Of a DNA stretch of 7,080 nt, positions 1-6,615 are shown piece by piece. Under the pieces are notes generated by a model. The model was not told the origin of the DNA and ran no database searches. It saw only the letters and a program-made list of their open reading frames with translations. Location of the stretch: the NCBI GenBank assembly GCA_025464545.1, contig JAODMA010000494.1:1-7080 (forward strand), read 5' to 3'. The position numbers were made by a program, and so were the translations under genes. This DNA is from Arthrobacter sp. (GTDB lineage: Bacteria > Actinomycetota > Actinomycetes > Actinomycetales > Micrococcaceae). How positions within the stretch are numbered: position 1 is the first letter of the stretch; every line of letters begins with the position of its first letter.

Positions 1-2460
1 GGGCTGGGAGTAGATTTCCTGCGCCTGTTCCAGCGTGATGGTGAAGATTTCCTCTTCCGAGCCGATGGACCGGGAATCCGTGCCCTTCTTCAGGTACGGG
101 CCGAAGCGCCCGTTCTGGACCGTGATCGGGTTGCCCTCAGCGTCCTGGCCGAGCACCCGGGGAAGGCTCATGAGCTGCAGCGCCTCGTCCAGCGTGATGG
201 TGTCCACGCTCATGGACGCGAACAGGGATCCGGTGCGCGGCTTGGCCTTGACGGGCTTCTTCGGCGGCTTGGGCTTGCCGTTCTTGTAGTACTCGACCGG
301 CTGGTTGGCGAGCTGCTCCTCGGTCATCTCGGGGATGACCTCGGTGACGTAAGCCCCGTAGCGGCCGTTCTTGGCCACGACGGTGTGCCCCGTGTGCGGA
401 TCGTTGCCCAGCACGCGCTCTTCCGGCGCGGCGGTTTCCATCAGTTCAACAGCCTTGGCGGCCGTGAGCTCGTCCGGGGCCAGATCCTCAGGAACATTGG
501 CGCGGGCTGCTTCCACCACTTCGCCGGTCTCCGGATCCACTGTCGCGGTGGAGCTTTCCAGGTACGGTCCGAACTTGCCGACCCTCAGGGTGATCTCGTC
601 CGTGATGGGAATGGAGTTGATTTCGCGGGCATCAATCTCGCCCAGGTTGTTCACGATGCTCAGCAGGCCGGGCTCGGAGTCTTCACCGAAGTAGAAGTGC
701 TTCAGCCAGGTGGCACCGGCCGCCTGACCATTCGCAATCTTGTCCAGGTCCGCTTCCATGTCCGCCGTGAACTCGTAGTCGACGTAGTCGTGGAAGTGCT
801 GTTCGAGGAGCCGGACCACGGAGAACGCAATCCAGCTCGGGACCAGGGCGGAGCCCTGCTTCCGGACATAACCGCGGTCCTGGATGGTGGAGATGGTGGA
901 GGCATAGGTCGACGGGCGGCCGATGCCTTTCTTTTCCAGCTCGGCGGTCAGTGACGCTTCGGTGAAGCGCGGCGGCGGCGAGGTCTCATGGCCGACGGCG
1001 ACGATCTCCGAGGCCGTGAGGGCGTCGTCCTTGGCCACGTTCGGCAGCCGGCGTGCTTCCTCGGATTCCTCGTCGCCGCGGCTTTCGTCCTTGCCTTCCT
1101 CGTAGGCGGCGAGGAAGCCGGGGAAGGTGATGACCGTGCCTGAGGCCGAGAATTCAGCATCCCGGCGGTCGGCCGCTACCGCACCGAGGCGGATTGTGGC
1201 GGTGGAGCCCTTGGCGTCGGCCATCTGCGAGGCGACGGTGCGCTTCCAGATGAGCTCGTAGAGCCGGAATTCGTCGCCGGACAGCTGCTTGGCCACCTGG
1301 GCGGGGGTGCGGAAGGAGTCACCCGCGGGACGGATGGCCTCGTGGGCTTCCTGCGCATTCGCGGCCTTGCCGCTGTAAACCCGCGGCGACGCCGGCACGT
1401 ACTCCGGCCCGTACAGCTCGGAGGCCTGGCGCCGTGCCGCCGTGACGGCCTCGTTGCTCAGCGCGGACGAGTCCGTACGCATATACGTGATGTAGCCGTT
1501 TTCGTAGAGGCGCTGGGCCACCTGCATCGTGCTTTTCGAGGAGAAGCGCAGCTTGCGGCCGGCCTCCTGCTGCAGGGTTGAGGTGGTGAACGGCGCTGCC
1601 GGGCGGCGGGTGTACGGCTTGGTGTCAACGGAGCGGACGCGGAAGTCCGCGTCCTGCAGGCCCGCCGCCAGCGACGTGGCGAGTTCCTCGTTGAGGTGGA
1701 CGACGTTCCGCGAAGTGAGTTCGCCGTTGTCGTTGAAGTCCCGGCCGGTGGCGACCTTGGCGCCGTCGACCGCCGCTAATTTGGCTTTGAAAGAAGCAGC
1801 GCCGGAACCGGCCCCGAACTGGCCGGTGAGGTCCCAGTAGGAGGCCGCCCTGAAGGCCATCCGCTCGCGTTCACGGTCCACGACCATGCGGGTCACAACG
1901 GACTGCACGCGTCCGGCGGACAGGCCGCGGGCCACCTTGCGCCACAGCACGGGCGAAATTTCGTAACCGTAGAGCCGGTCCAGCACGCGGCGGGTTTCCT
2001 GCGCATCAACCAGGTCCTGGTCCACGTCGCGCAGGTTGTCCATTGCGCGGTGGATGGCTTCTTTGGTGATTTCACCGAACGTCATCCGGTAGACCGGAAC
2101 CTTGGGCTTGAGCACTTCCAGCAGGTGCCACGCGATGGCCTCGCCCTCGCGGTCCCCATCGGTTGCGAGATAGAGCGCGTCGGCATCTTTGAGCTGGGCC
2201 TTGAGCTCGGCGACCTTTTTCTTCTTGTCCGCGGAGACCACGTAGTACGGCTTGAAGTCGTTTTCAACGTCGACGGCGAACTTGCCGACCGATGTCTTCT
2301 TCAGTTCCGCGGGGAGCTCCGAGGGCTGCGGAAGGTCGCGGATGTGACCGATGGAGGCCTCCACGATGAAGCCTTCGCCGAGGTACTTGGCGATGGTTTT
2401 GCTCTTGGCCGGAGACTCCACAATCACGAGTTTCTTGCCGGTTTTGGCCTTGCTTGGCAC
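1..2460 (-). CDS. topA: DNA topoisomerase I (type IA), 3' end cut by window edge
   Basis: Relaxes negatively supercoiled DNA by cutting one strand through a transient 5'-phosphotyrosine link. 820 codons are visible without a stop; the C-terminus lies beyond the left edge. The start is GTG at 2460, with AGGAG upstream, and the protein opens MPSKAKTGKKLVIVESPAKS. The Toprim domain is clear: Glu15 in VIVESPAK and the acidic triad D101, D103, E105 in TDGDREGEA. SAGRVQSV is at 181-188. The catalytic tyrosine is Tyr326 in YITYMRTDS. The C-terminal part carries actinobacterial topoisomerase repeats with FGPY-type signatures at about 630, 701 (YGAY variant) and 786. No zinc-finger cysteine clusters are seen, as is usual for actinobacterial TopA. 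The gene is 158 bases downstream of the ArsR-type gene and probably has its own promoter. In this group tmk often follows topA, but that would be off the edge. Identity is near certain. Confidence 0.98.
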   Translation of the reverse strand, partial: MPSKAKTGKKLVIVESPAKSKTIAKYLGEGFIVEASIGHIRDLPQPSELPAELKKTSVGKFAVDVENDFKPYYVVSADKKKKVAELKAQLKDADALYLATDGDREGEAIAWHLLEVLKPKVPVYRMTFGEITKEAIHRAMDNLRDVDQDLVDAQETRRVLDRLYGYEISPVLWRKVARGLSAGRVQSVVTRMVVDRERERMAFRAASYWDLTGQFGAGSGAASFKAKLAAVDGAKVATGRDFNDNGELTSRNVVHLNEELATSLAAGLQDADFRVRSVDTKPYTRRPAAPFTTSTLQQEAGRKLRFSSKSTMQVAQRLYENGYITYMRTDSSALSNEAVTAARRQASELYGPEYVPASPRVYSGKAANAQEAHEAIRPAGDSFRTPAQVAKQLSGDEFRLYELIWKRTVASQMADAKGSTATIRLGAVAADRRDAEFSASGTVITFPGFLAAYEEGKDESRGDEESEEARRLPNVAKDDALTASEIVAVGHETSPPPRFTEASLTAELEKKGIGRPSTYASTISTIQDRGYVRKQGSALVPSWIAFSVVRLLEQHFHDYVDYEFTADMEADLDKIANGQAAGATWLKHFYFGEDSEPGLLSIVNNLGEIDAREINSIPITDEITLRVGKFGPYLESSTATVDPETGEVVEAARANVPEDLAPDELTAAKAVELMETAAPEERVLGNDPHTGHTVVAKNGRYGAYVTEVIPEMTEEQLANQPVEYYKNGKPKPPKKPVKAKPRTGSLFASMSVDTITLDEALQLMSLPRVLGQDAEGNPITVQNGRFGPYLKKGTDSRSIGSEEEIFTITLEQAQEIYSQP

Positions 2461-2464
2461 AGTG

Positions 2465-2469
2465 CTCCT
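2465..2469 (-). promoter_or_regulatory. Shine-Dalgarno of topA
   Basis: Read on the minus strand, AGGAG lies four bases before the GTG at 2460. It supports that GTG as the start. No in-frame alternative start with a better ribosome site was seen nearby. This leader contrasts with four other genes in the window that lack any Shine-Dalgarno. A weak -10-like TATGGT occurs at 2521-2516 (minus strand) without a recognisable -35, so the promoter itself is unsettled. Confidence 0.7.
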
Positions 2470-2580
2470 ACAGAAAAAGGTTGCTCGGGCAGATGCGCCC
2501 ATACCCGCCTAGTTCACCATATTTTGCCGATTCCCGCGCATCCGGGTGGAAATCGCGGGCTACCCGCAACGACTTCCGGC

Positions 2581-2623
2581 CCTGATGCGGCACCGAAGTC
2601 CGGCCGCTGCCACGGGCATCAGG
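2581..2623 (-). terminator. possible hairpin terminator after the ArsR-type gene
   Basis: CCTGATGC (2581-2588) and GCATCAGG (2616-2623) are perfect inverted complements. GGCA (2589-2592) and TGCC (2608-2611) extend the stem past a four-base bulge. The structure overlaps the TGA of the ArsR-type gene (2621-2619) and lies between it and topA. No U-tract follows, so a classical intrinsic terminator is not shown. A second small hairpin, GCGGG-CTA-CCCGC, sits at 2555-2567. The call rests on dyad and position only. Confidence 0.3.
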
Positions 2624-3329
2624 CGGGGACGTCGCCGCTGTCGCCGGGCGCTGCGGAGGGACTCTCCGGAGAACCGCCGGACCCGGCTGCGGGGTTGCCG
2701 CGGTCATCCGGAATCATCGACCACATGGTTGCCATTCGCATCGCGCCTTCCGGCACGCGGTCGGGGTCCTCAAGCTCATAATCCCGCAGCAGGCCAAACA
2801 ACCGTTCGGTCAGCTCGGTCCGCTGGTCCGGCGTCAGGTAGAGCAGGTTGCTGGCGAGCACCACGGACGAAAGACCCTCGGTGGACTCACCGCGGTCACG
2901 GCGTTCGTCCCGGGTTCTGGCATAGGCGCTCACGCGGCGGCGGAACGCATCCAGCTCGAGGTCCAGCACGGCGAATTCGGGGCTCGCTACTCCCCCACCG
3001 GAGTTGATCGTGAAATCGGTGCCTGCGGCTTTCCAGCGGCGTTCGCGGGCGTCTCCTGCAGTGGCGGCCGGCACCACTATGCCCCACTTCTGCAGGGCGC
3101 GGAGGTGATAGCTCATGGCGCTGGGCGTGAGGCCGGTCTGGGCGGCGAGTTCGGTGGCCGTGCGGCTTACCTGGGTGGAATACAGTTCGGAAATGACTTC
3201 CAGCCGGGCGGCATGGGCCAGGGCCCGGATCGCCTTCGGGTCGGTGATTTCCACTTTCTTCTCGGGACGAGGCCTGCGTTTGGCAACCGGCGGAAGGGCG
3301 GGCTCCGGCTTGGGGGTTTCTGCATTCAC
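2619..3329 (-). CDS. ArsR-type winged-helix transcriptional regulator
   Basis: A 236-aa protein. A basic, proline-rich tail (1-28) precedes an ArsR-like winged helix at about 30-103. The entry helix is DPKAIRALAHAARLEVISEL, the predicted recognition helix is LTPSAMSYHLRAL (68-80), and the wing is around GDARERRWKA. The C-terminal half (about 115-207) is predicted helical and may bind a ligand or dimerise. The last ~30 residues are Gly/Ser/Pro-rich and probably disordered. The protein has no cysteine, so it is not a thiol metal sensor of the ArsR/SmtB kind. The GTG start at 3329 has no Shine-Dalgarno but lies six bases after a TAGACT box, so a leaderless mRNA is likely. The DNA target and effector are unknown. 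Its position upstream of topA need not mean it controls topA. The family call is firm and the role is open. Confidence 0.9.
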   Translation of the reverse strand: MNAETPKPEPALPPVAKRRPRPEKKVEITDPKAIRALAHAARLEVISELYSTQVSRTATELAAQTGLTPSAMSYHLRALQKWGIVVPAATAGDARERRWKAAGTDFTINSGGGVASPEFAVLDLELDAFRRRVSAYARTRDERRDRGESTEGLSSVVLASNLLYLTPDQRTELTERLFGLLRDYELEDPDRVPEGAMRMATMWSMIPDDRGNPAAGSGGSPESPSAAPGDSGDVPA

Positions 3330-3335
3330 GCAACC

Positions 3336-3364
3336 AGTCTAGCCATCCGGGGCAAACTATGAAA
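3336..3364 (-). promoter_or_regulatory. putative leaderless promoter of the ArsR-type gene
   Basis: On the minus strand, TAGACT (3341-3336) fits the actinobacterial -10 pattern TANNNT. Exactly six bases separate it from the GTG at 3329, so transcription would begin at or next to the start codon. A weak -35 candidate, TTTCAT (3364-3359), lies 17 bases upstream. The region just upstream (about 3355-3380) is AT-rich for this genome. Confidence 0.55.
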
Positions 3365-3383
3365 GATATGCTTGACACATTGA

Positions 3384-3410
3384 CCGGGCGGGAGTCCCGG
3401 CCCGCCCCGG
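3384..3410 (-). terminator. GC-rich hairpin, likely terminator of the methyltransferase transcript
   Basis: CCGGGCGGG (3384-3392) pairs with CCCGCCCCGG (3401-3410) through a nine-base-pair stem with one bulged C and an eight-base loop. In the direction of transcription it is followed by TCAATGTGTC, mildly T-rich but not a true U-tract. It lies between the methyltransferase stop and the ArsR-type promoter, where a terminator is expected. A smaller perfect hairpin, CCCGC-CGTT-GCGGG, is at 3415-3428. Confidence 0.4.
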
Positions 3411-3465
3411 CACTCCCGCCGTTGCGGGCGCGGGGTCCCAGCCGGCAGGGACGGTCGGCGATCCG

Positions 3466-5103
3466 TCAGGCGGGCAGCAGGAAGCCGTCGCGGACCAGGT
3501 TTCCAACCTCGGCGAGGAGTCCGCCGCGGAAGGTCTCGGGGTCAAAGCCGTCGTAACCTCCGAGCAAGGCCTCGAGGGCGCCGATAATCTGGCCGACGGA
3601 CAGGTCGCCGTCGCACGCTGAGACAAAGCCGGCCAGTTCGGTGCTCAGCAGGTTGGTGCGCCGCAGGCCGGCGCCCTGGCGCAGCAGGATGACGCCGGGA
3701 TGTTCCGCGCCTGGGCGCTGGTGCCGTTCCTCGGTGACATCCTCGGCCACCAGCAGGTGGGCGTCGGCCAGCTCGTGCGCGGCCAGCCAGTCGGCGCGTT
3801 CGACGGCGGCGCCGAGGTGCGGCCCGACGGGCTGTTCGATCGGGTAGGTGATTTCCTCGAAGCGGGAGATCACAGCCCCGGCGCCCTGGGCCGGGCGCCG
3901 CAGCCAGATCATCCCGAACCCGATGGCCTCGACGTTCCGGGAGGCAAAATCGTCGAGATAGGCCGCGTAGGAGTCCTGGTAGAGCCGCCTATCCCGGGAT
4001 TCCGAGGCGTCCTGCAGCCAGGTCTCGGCGTACTGTTCCGGGCCCACCTGTTCCCGCTGGATGAACCACACGTCAGCGTCCGGGCTGGCCCAGCTTTGCG
4101 GCCGTTCGTTCCAGGACGCCCCGGCCGGGATTTCCCAGTTGCCCAGAAGCTGGGCCGTTCCGGCCGGGGCCAGGACCGAGGGCAGCGCCCGAACAAGCGA
4201 GGCGACAATGTCATCCCCCGGCAGGCCGCCGTCGCGGTAAGTGAATTGATCCGCCGCGGCTTCGCCCGTGCTGCGCGGGGTGATGACGAAGGGCGGGTTG
4301 GACACCACCAGCTCGAACTCCTCCCCCGCCACCGGCTCCAGCAGGGAACCCAGGCGCAGGCTCACGCGGTCCTCCAGGTTGGCGGAGTCCAGGTGCAGTT
4401 CAGGGGCGTTGAGCAACAGATTGAAGCGGGTAAACGCTAGGGCGCGTTCGGAGATGTCGGTGGCGGTGACGTGGTCCGCATGGTGCAGCAGGTGGAAGCT
4501 CTGGATGCCGCAGCCGGTGCCGAGGTCCAGGGCCCGGGCCACATGCCGGCGGGCGGTGACCTGCACCAGGGTGGTGGACGCCTGCCCGATCCCCAGCACA
4601 TGGTCGTGGCGAAGGACGCCGGGGCGCTGGTGCGCGGCGAGGTCGCTGGCGACCCACAGGTCCGCCCCGCCGGTGCTGACGGTGTCCTCCCCTGGACTCC
4701 CGTCCCATCCGTAGGGCCGCAGATCCACCCGCGCCTGCACCAGGCCCGCCTCGGACAGCTCCACCAGTCCCAGTTCCATGAGGCCTTGGGTGCGGATGCC
4801 GGGAAGGGCCGCGTTCACGGTCTCCGCCTCCTGCGGCTCCGCCAGCAGCCAGAGCCGGACGACGGCGGCGAGCGCCGCCGTAGTCGGCTCCCCGTTCAGG
4901 GCGCGCCCGGTGACAATCAGTGCGGGGATGAGCTGGTCCCGGTTGAGGGCCGAATGCGCGGCCTCGCCGAGCAGATCCGCCACTCCGTCGACGGTGTAGC
5001 CGATGGTCCGCAAATCCGTTCGGAGCGCTTCGAGCAGTCCCGGGAGGTCACTGCGGGGTGCGTCGGAGATGTTGCCGTCGATAAAGTGCGTTGAGTCGGT
5101 CAC
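3466..5103 (-). CDS. class I SAM-dependent methyltransferase (NPPF type)
   Basis: A 545-aa protein that should transfer a methyl group from S-adenosylmethionine to an amino nitrogen. The N-terminal ~160 residues are a helical, winged-helix-like region. The Rossmann core follows: motif I LDLGTGCGI (192-200), acidic residue D216 in TATDIS, and the catalytic NPPF at 269-272 in VVSNPPFVI. NPPF/NPPY marks enzymes that methylate Gln, adenine or guanine amino groups (PrmC, RsmC, RlmG, TrmN6 relatives). A C-terminal ~140-residue domain (about 400-545) of unknown role follows. It resembles a long actinobacterial family whose N- and C-terminal parts are, from memory, domains of unknown function; the substrate is not known. 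The GTG start at 5103 lies nine bases after the stop of the merR-type gene and has no Shine-Dalgarno, but TAAACT lies six bases upstream. A specific rRNA or protein target would be a guess. Confidence 0.88.
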   Translation of the reverse strand: MTDSTHFIDGNISDAPRSDLPGLLEALRTDLRTIGYTVDGVADLLGEAAHSALNRDQLIPALIVTGRALNGEPTTAALAAVVRLWLLAEPQEAETVNAALPGIRTQGLMELGLVELSEAGLVQARVDLRPYGWDGSPGEDTVSTGGADLWVASDLAAHQRPGVLRHDHVLGIGQASTTLVQVTARRHVARALDLGTGCGIQSFHLLHHADHVTATDISERALAFTRFNLLLNAPELHLDSANLEDRVSLRLGSLLEPVAGEEFELVVSNPPFVITPRSTGEAAADQFTYRDGGLPGDDIVASLVRALPSVLAPAGTAQLLGNWEIPAGASWNERPQSWASPDADVWFIQREQVGPEQYAETWLQDASESRDRRLYQDSYAAYLDDFASRNVEAIGFGMIWLRRPAQGAGAVISRFEEITYPIEQPVGPHLGAAVERADWLAAHELADAHLLVAEDVTEERHQRPGAEHPGVILLRQGAGLRRTNLLSTELAGFVSACDGDLSVGQIIGALEALLGGYDGFDPETFRGGLLAEVGNLVRDGFLLPA

Positions 5104-5109
5104 CGGACA

Positions 5110-5115
5110 AGTTTA
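5110..5115 (-). promoter_or_regulatory. -10 box for a leaderless methyltransferase mRNA, overlapping the merR-type stop codon
   Basis: TAAACT read on the minus strand (5115-5110) fits TANNNT and is followed by exactly six bases (TGTCCG) and the GTG at 5103. Its first three bases are the TAA stop of the upstream regulator gene. No good -35 is visible at 16-18 bases. If used, the gene can be transcribed independently of the regulator as well as by read-through. Confidence 0.45.
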
Positions 5116-5883
5116 GAGGTGCTTCTCCGCGTAGATCCGCAGCGCGTCGCGGACGAAGGCCGCTCCGGCCTCGCCGCCGTAGTTTGCGGCGAAGCGGGGA
5201 TCGGCCACGTACATCTCACCGAGGCCGGTCACATATCCCTTGATGTCCCTGTTGCTGCCCGTGACGGGTGCCGCCGCGGGCGTCCCGGGAATGCCGCCCA
5301 GCCACTCGACGTGCCGCCGGGCCAACTCCTGCGCCTGGACGCTGTCCGGAGCGACGCCCGATGCCCCGGCCGCCATCCAGTCAACGCCCAGTTGCTGGGA
5401 GCGCCGCTTCCAGGCGTCCTTTTCCGAGGCTCCCATTCCCCGCCACCAGGCGTCGCTTGCGGCATACGCGTCCTTTCCCCAACGGTCCTCGACCTCGTGC
5501 TTGTACTGGGTGTGGTCAAAGCCGTCGAACATATCCTCTGCCATGATTCCCCTTCCTTCCCTCACTGCATCGATGGTTTGCCGGACCGAGGCGATCTGCC
5601 GGGTCAGCCGGTCCTGTTCCTGCCGGAGCCACTCGAGGTGCCGGCCCAAGGCCTTCTCCGCGTCCGATTCGTGGCCGATGACGTCGGCAACGGCGGGCAG
5701 CCCGAGCCCAAGCTCGCGCAGGAGCAGGATGCGCTGGAGCCGCACCAGCGCATCCTGGTCGTAGTACCGGTAACCGTTGTCCCCGGTGCGGCTGGGCTTG
5801 AGCAGTCCGATGTCGTCGTAGTGGCGCAGCGTCCGGCTCGTGGTGCCTGCAAGCCTCGCGATCTGCTGCACGGACCAGTCCAT
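5113..5883 (-). CDS. MerR-family regulator with TipAS drug-recognition domain
   Basis: A 256-aa one-component regulator of the TipAL/Mta type. The N-terminal MerR winged helix (about 2-72) shows WSVQQIARLAGTTSRTLRHY, DDIGLLKPSR and NGYRYYDQDAL. A coiled-coil dimer helix follows (about 75-112). The C-terminal TipAS-like domain (about 114-256) shows FDHTQYKHEVEDRWG, DAWWRGM and the end motif EMYVADPRFAANYGG. Such proteins activate transcription by untwisting promoters with long spacers when a drug-like ligand binds. Length matches TipAL (about 253 aa). I chose the ATG at 5883, which has GGAGG seven bases upstream. An in-frame ATG at 5916 would add 11 residues but has no ribosome site. The protein contains no cysteine, so it cannot trap thiopeptides covalently as TipA does through its cysteine. 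The promoter has a 19-bp spacer, suggesting autoactivation. Confidence 0.93.
   Translation of the reverse strand: MDWSVQQIARLAGTTSRTLRHYDDIGLLKPSRTGDNGYRYYDQDALVRLQRILLLRELGLGLPAVADVIGHESDAEKALGRHLEWLRQEQDRLTRQIASVRQTIDAVREGRGIMAEDMFDGFDHTQYKHEVEDRWGKDAYAASDAWWRGMGASEKDAWKRRSQQLGVDWMAAGASGVAPDSVQAQELARRHVEWLGGIPGTPAAAPVTGSNRDIKGYVTGLGEMYVADPRFAANYGGEAGAAFVRDALRIYAEKHL
5542..5563 (-). promoter_or_regulatory. internal ribosome site and ATG for a TipAS-like short product
   Basis: Codon 114 of the regulator is ATG (5544-5542). Directly upstream on the minus strand is a purine run, GAGGGAAGGAAGGGG (5563-5549), then AATC. This gives Shine-Dalgarno-like AAGGGG at four bases and AAGGA at nine bases from the ATG. 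Initiation here would make a 143-aa protein that is just the ligand-binding domain. In S. lividans tipA, the free domain TipAS (about 144 aa) is made in the same way from the same mRNA and sequesters drug. The sequence signal is directly visible; its use is inferred. Confidence 0.5.
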
Positions 5884-5890
5884 GGACGGT

Positions 5891-5895
5891 CCTCC
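5891..5895 (-). promoter_or_regulatory. Shine-Dalgarno of the merR-type gene
   Basis: GGAGG on the minus strand, within AAGGAGG, lies seven bases before the ATG at 5883. It is the strongest ribosome site in the window and decides the start in favour of 5883 over the upstream ATG at 5916. Confidence 0.8.
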
Positions 5896-5928
5896 TTCCT
5901 GCTCTTCTGTTTCCATGCCTGTTCTCCG

Positions 5929-5959
5929 ACTGTAGGGGTTGACGTTGCGTCAAGGTCAA
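5929..5959 (-). promoter_or_regulatory. MerR-type promoter with 19-bp spacer and dyad operator
   Basis: On the minus strand, -35 TTGACC (5959-5954) and -10 TACAGT (5934-5929) are 19 bases apart, the elongated spacer typical of promoters activated by MerR proteins. The spacer begins with the perfect palindrome TTGACGCAACGTCAA (5953-5939), two six-base arms around CAA, a good dimer operator. Transcription would start near 5922, leaving a leader of roughly 40 bases before the ATG at 5883. The layout implies that the regulator activates its own gene, and possibly the methyltransferase behind it. Confidence 0.75.
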
Positions 5960-6102
5960 GGGACCTTGGGCGTCGCCGTCGAACGCCTGCCGCGCCGCGG
6001 AAAGGCGCCCTGACGCATCACCGGCCGACGGCGTCCAGGGGCGCCACTGGGAACCGGGGGGCGCCGCTGGTCCTGCCGCGGCGGGGACCCACGTGCACGG
6101 GG

Positions 6103-6108
6103 TAGGTT
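6103..6108 (+). promoter_or_regulatory. -10 box for a leaderless first lipoprotein gene
   Basis: TAGGTT fits the actinobacterial -10 pattern, and exactly six bases (GGAGGA) separate it from the ATG at 6115. The GGAGG within those six bases is only one base from the ATG, too close to act as a normal Shine-Dalgarno. No clear -35 is visible 16-18 bases upstream. The divergent intergenic stretch 5960-6102 is very GC-rich and shows no gene. Confidence 0.5.
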
Positions 6109-6114
6109 GGAGGA

Positions 6115-6576
6115 ATGCCTTTCCGTACCTCCCGTTTCCTCGGCAACCCCGGCCTGCGGTGGCGATTCGCCGGTGCGGCGGCGGGTGCCGTCATCGTGCT
6201 CGCCGGGTCCGCGTGCTCGCCGGTCCGTTCCATCGAATCCGCCGACGTGCCGGCGTGGCGAGCGACCGCACTGCCCCAGGCCAGCGGAATTGTGCTGGAG
6301 GACGCGGGCAAGATCCTCAACCGGGACCGCATCGTCAAGGCGGCCACAGAAGTCCCGGCCGGCAGGTACACGCTCACCGTGAGCTGCGACGGCGGAGGCA
6401 AGGCCTTCTTCGAGGTCTTGCTGGACGGACGCAGGCTGACCGAGGCAGGGGCAGCTTGCAACGGCAGCCGCGAGACGGCACGCATTTCGGTGCCGACGGC
6501 CGGCACCGTGGAGATCAGCACGGCCAGTGTGGACGCCCCGCTCATCTATGCCTACCACCTCGCTCCCGCCGCATAG
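6115..6576 (+). CDS. putative small secreted lipoprotein of unknown function
   Basis: A 153-aa protein not assigned to a named family. It has a basic N-region (R4, R7, R15, R17), a hydrophobic stretch at about 19-31 and AGSAC ending at Cys34. This fits the permissive lipobox pattern but lacks Leu at -3, so cleavage by signal peptidase I after Ala33 is an alternative. The mature part (about 35-153) looks beta-rich, with VPAGRYTLTVSCDGGG (80-95) and a tail rich in alternating hydrophobics ending IYAYHLAPAA. Cys91 and Cys115 could form a disulphide outside the membrane. This resembles small beta-sandwich domains in actinobacterial cell-surface proteins, by impression only. The gene is divergent from the merR-type regulator and 39 bases before a second lipoprotein gene. 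A leaderless start at the ATG is likely. Confidence 0.8.
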   Translation: MPFRTSRFLGNPGLRWRFAGAAAGAVIVLAGSACSPVRSIESADVPAWRATALPQASGIVLEDAGKILNRDRIVKAATEVPAGRYTLTVSCDGGGKAFFEVLLDGRRLTEAGAACNGSRETARISVPTAGTVEISTASVDAPLIYAYHLAPAA

Positions 6577-6581
6577 CGACC

Positions 6582-6609
6582 TTGCGCTTCTGGTGCCAGC
6601 CAGTAGGCT
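6582..6609 (+). promoter_or_regulatory. putative leaderless promoter of the second lipoprotein gene
   Basis: TAGGCT (6604-6609) is followed by exactly six bases (CAGGGC) and the GTG at 6616. A partial -35, TTGCGC (6582-6587), lies 16 bases upstream. The gene has no usable Shine-Dalgarno. The promoter sits in the 39-base gap after the first lipoprotein gene, so the two genes may be transcribed both together and separately. Confidence 0.5.
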
Positions 6610-6615
6610 CAGGGC

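Noticed and set aside
385..954. 189-codon plus-strand frame inside topA
   Set aside because: It is the antisense shadow of the TopA C-terminal region, which reads through with FGPY-type repeats.
2050..2781. 243-codon plus-strand frame spanning the topA start and the end of the ArsR-type gene
   Set aside because: It is antisense to two recognised genes and crosses their intergenic region. No domain is seen.
3372..3377. Perfect TTGACA on the plus strand as a -35 box
   Set aside because: No -10 box lies at a suitable distance and no plus-strand gene follows.
3700..4440. 246-codon plus-strand frame inside the methyltransferase gene
   Set aside because: It is the shadow of the strongly supported methyltransferase frame containing the LDLGTGCGI and NPPF motifs.
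5884..5916. Upstream ATG at 5916 as start of the merR-type protein
   Set aside because: The strong GGAGG lies seven bases before the ATG at 5883, MerR-family proteins begin close to the first helix, and no ribosome site precedes 5916.
5119..6105. 328-codon open frame on the plus strand across the merR-type gene
   Set aside because: It is antisense to a clearly recognised MerR/TipAS protein, and the peptide is low-complexity with no domain. Long antisense open frames are common in GC-rich coding DNA.
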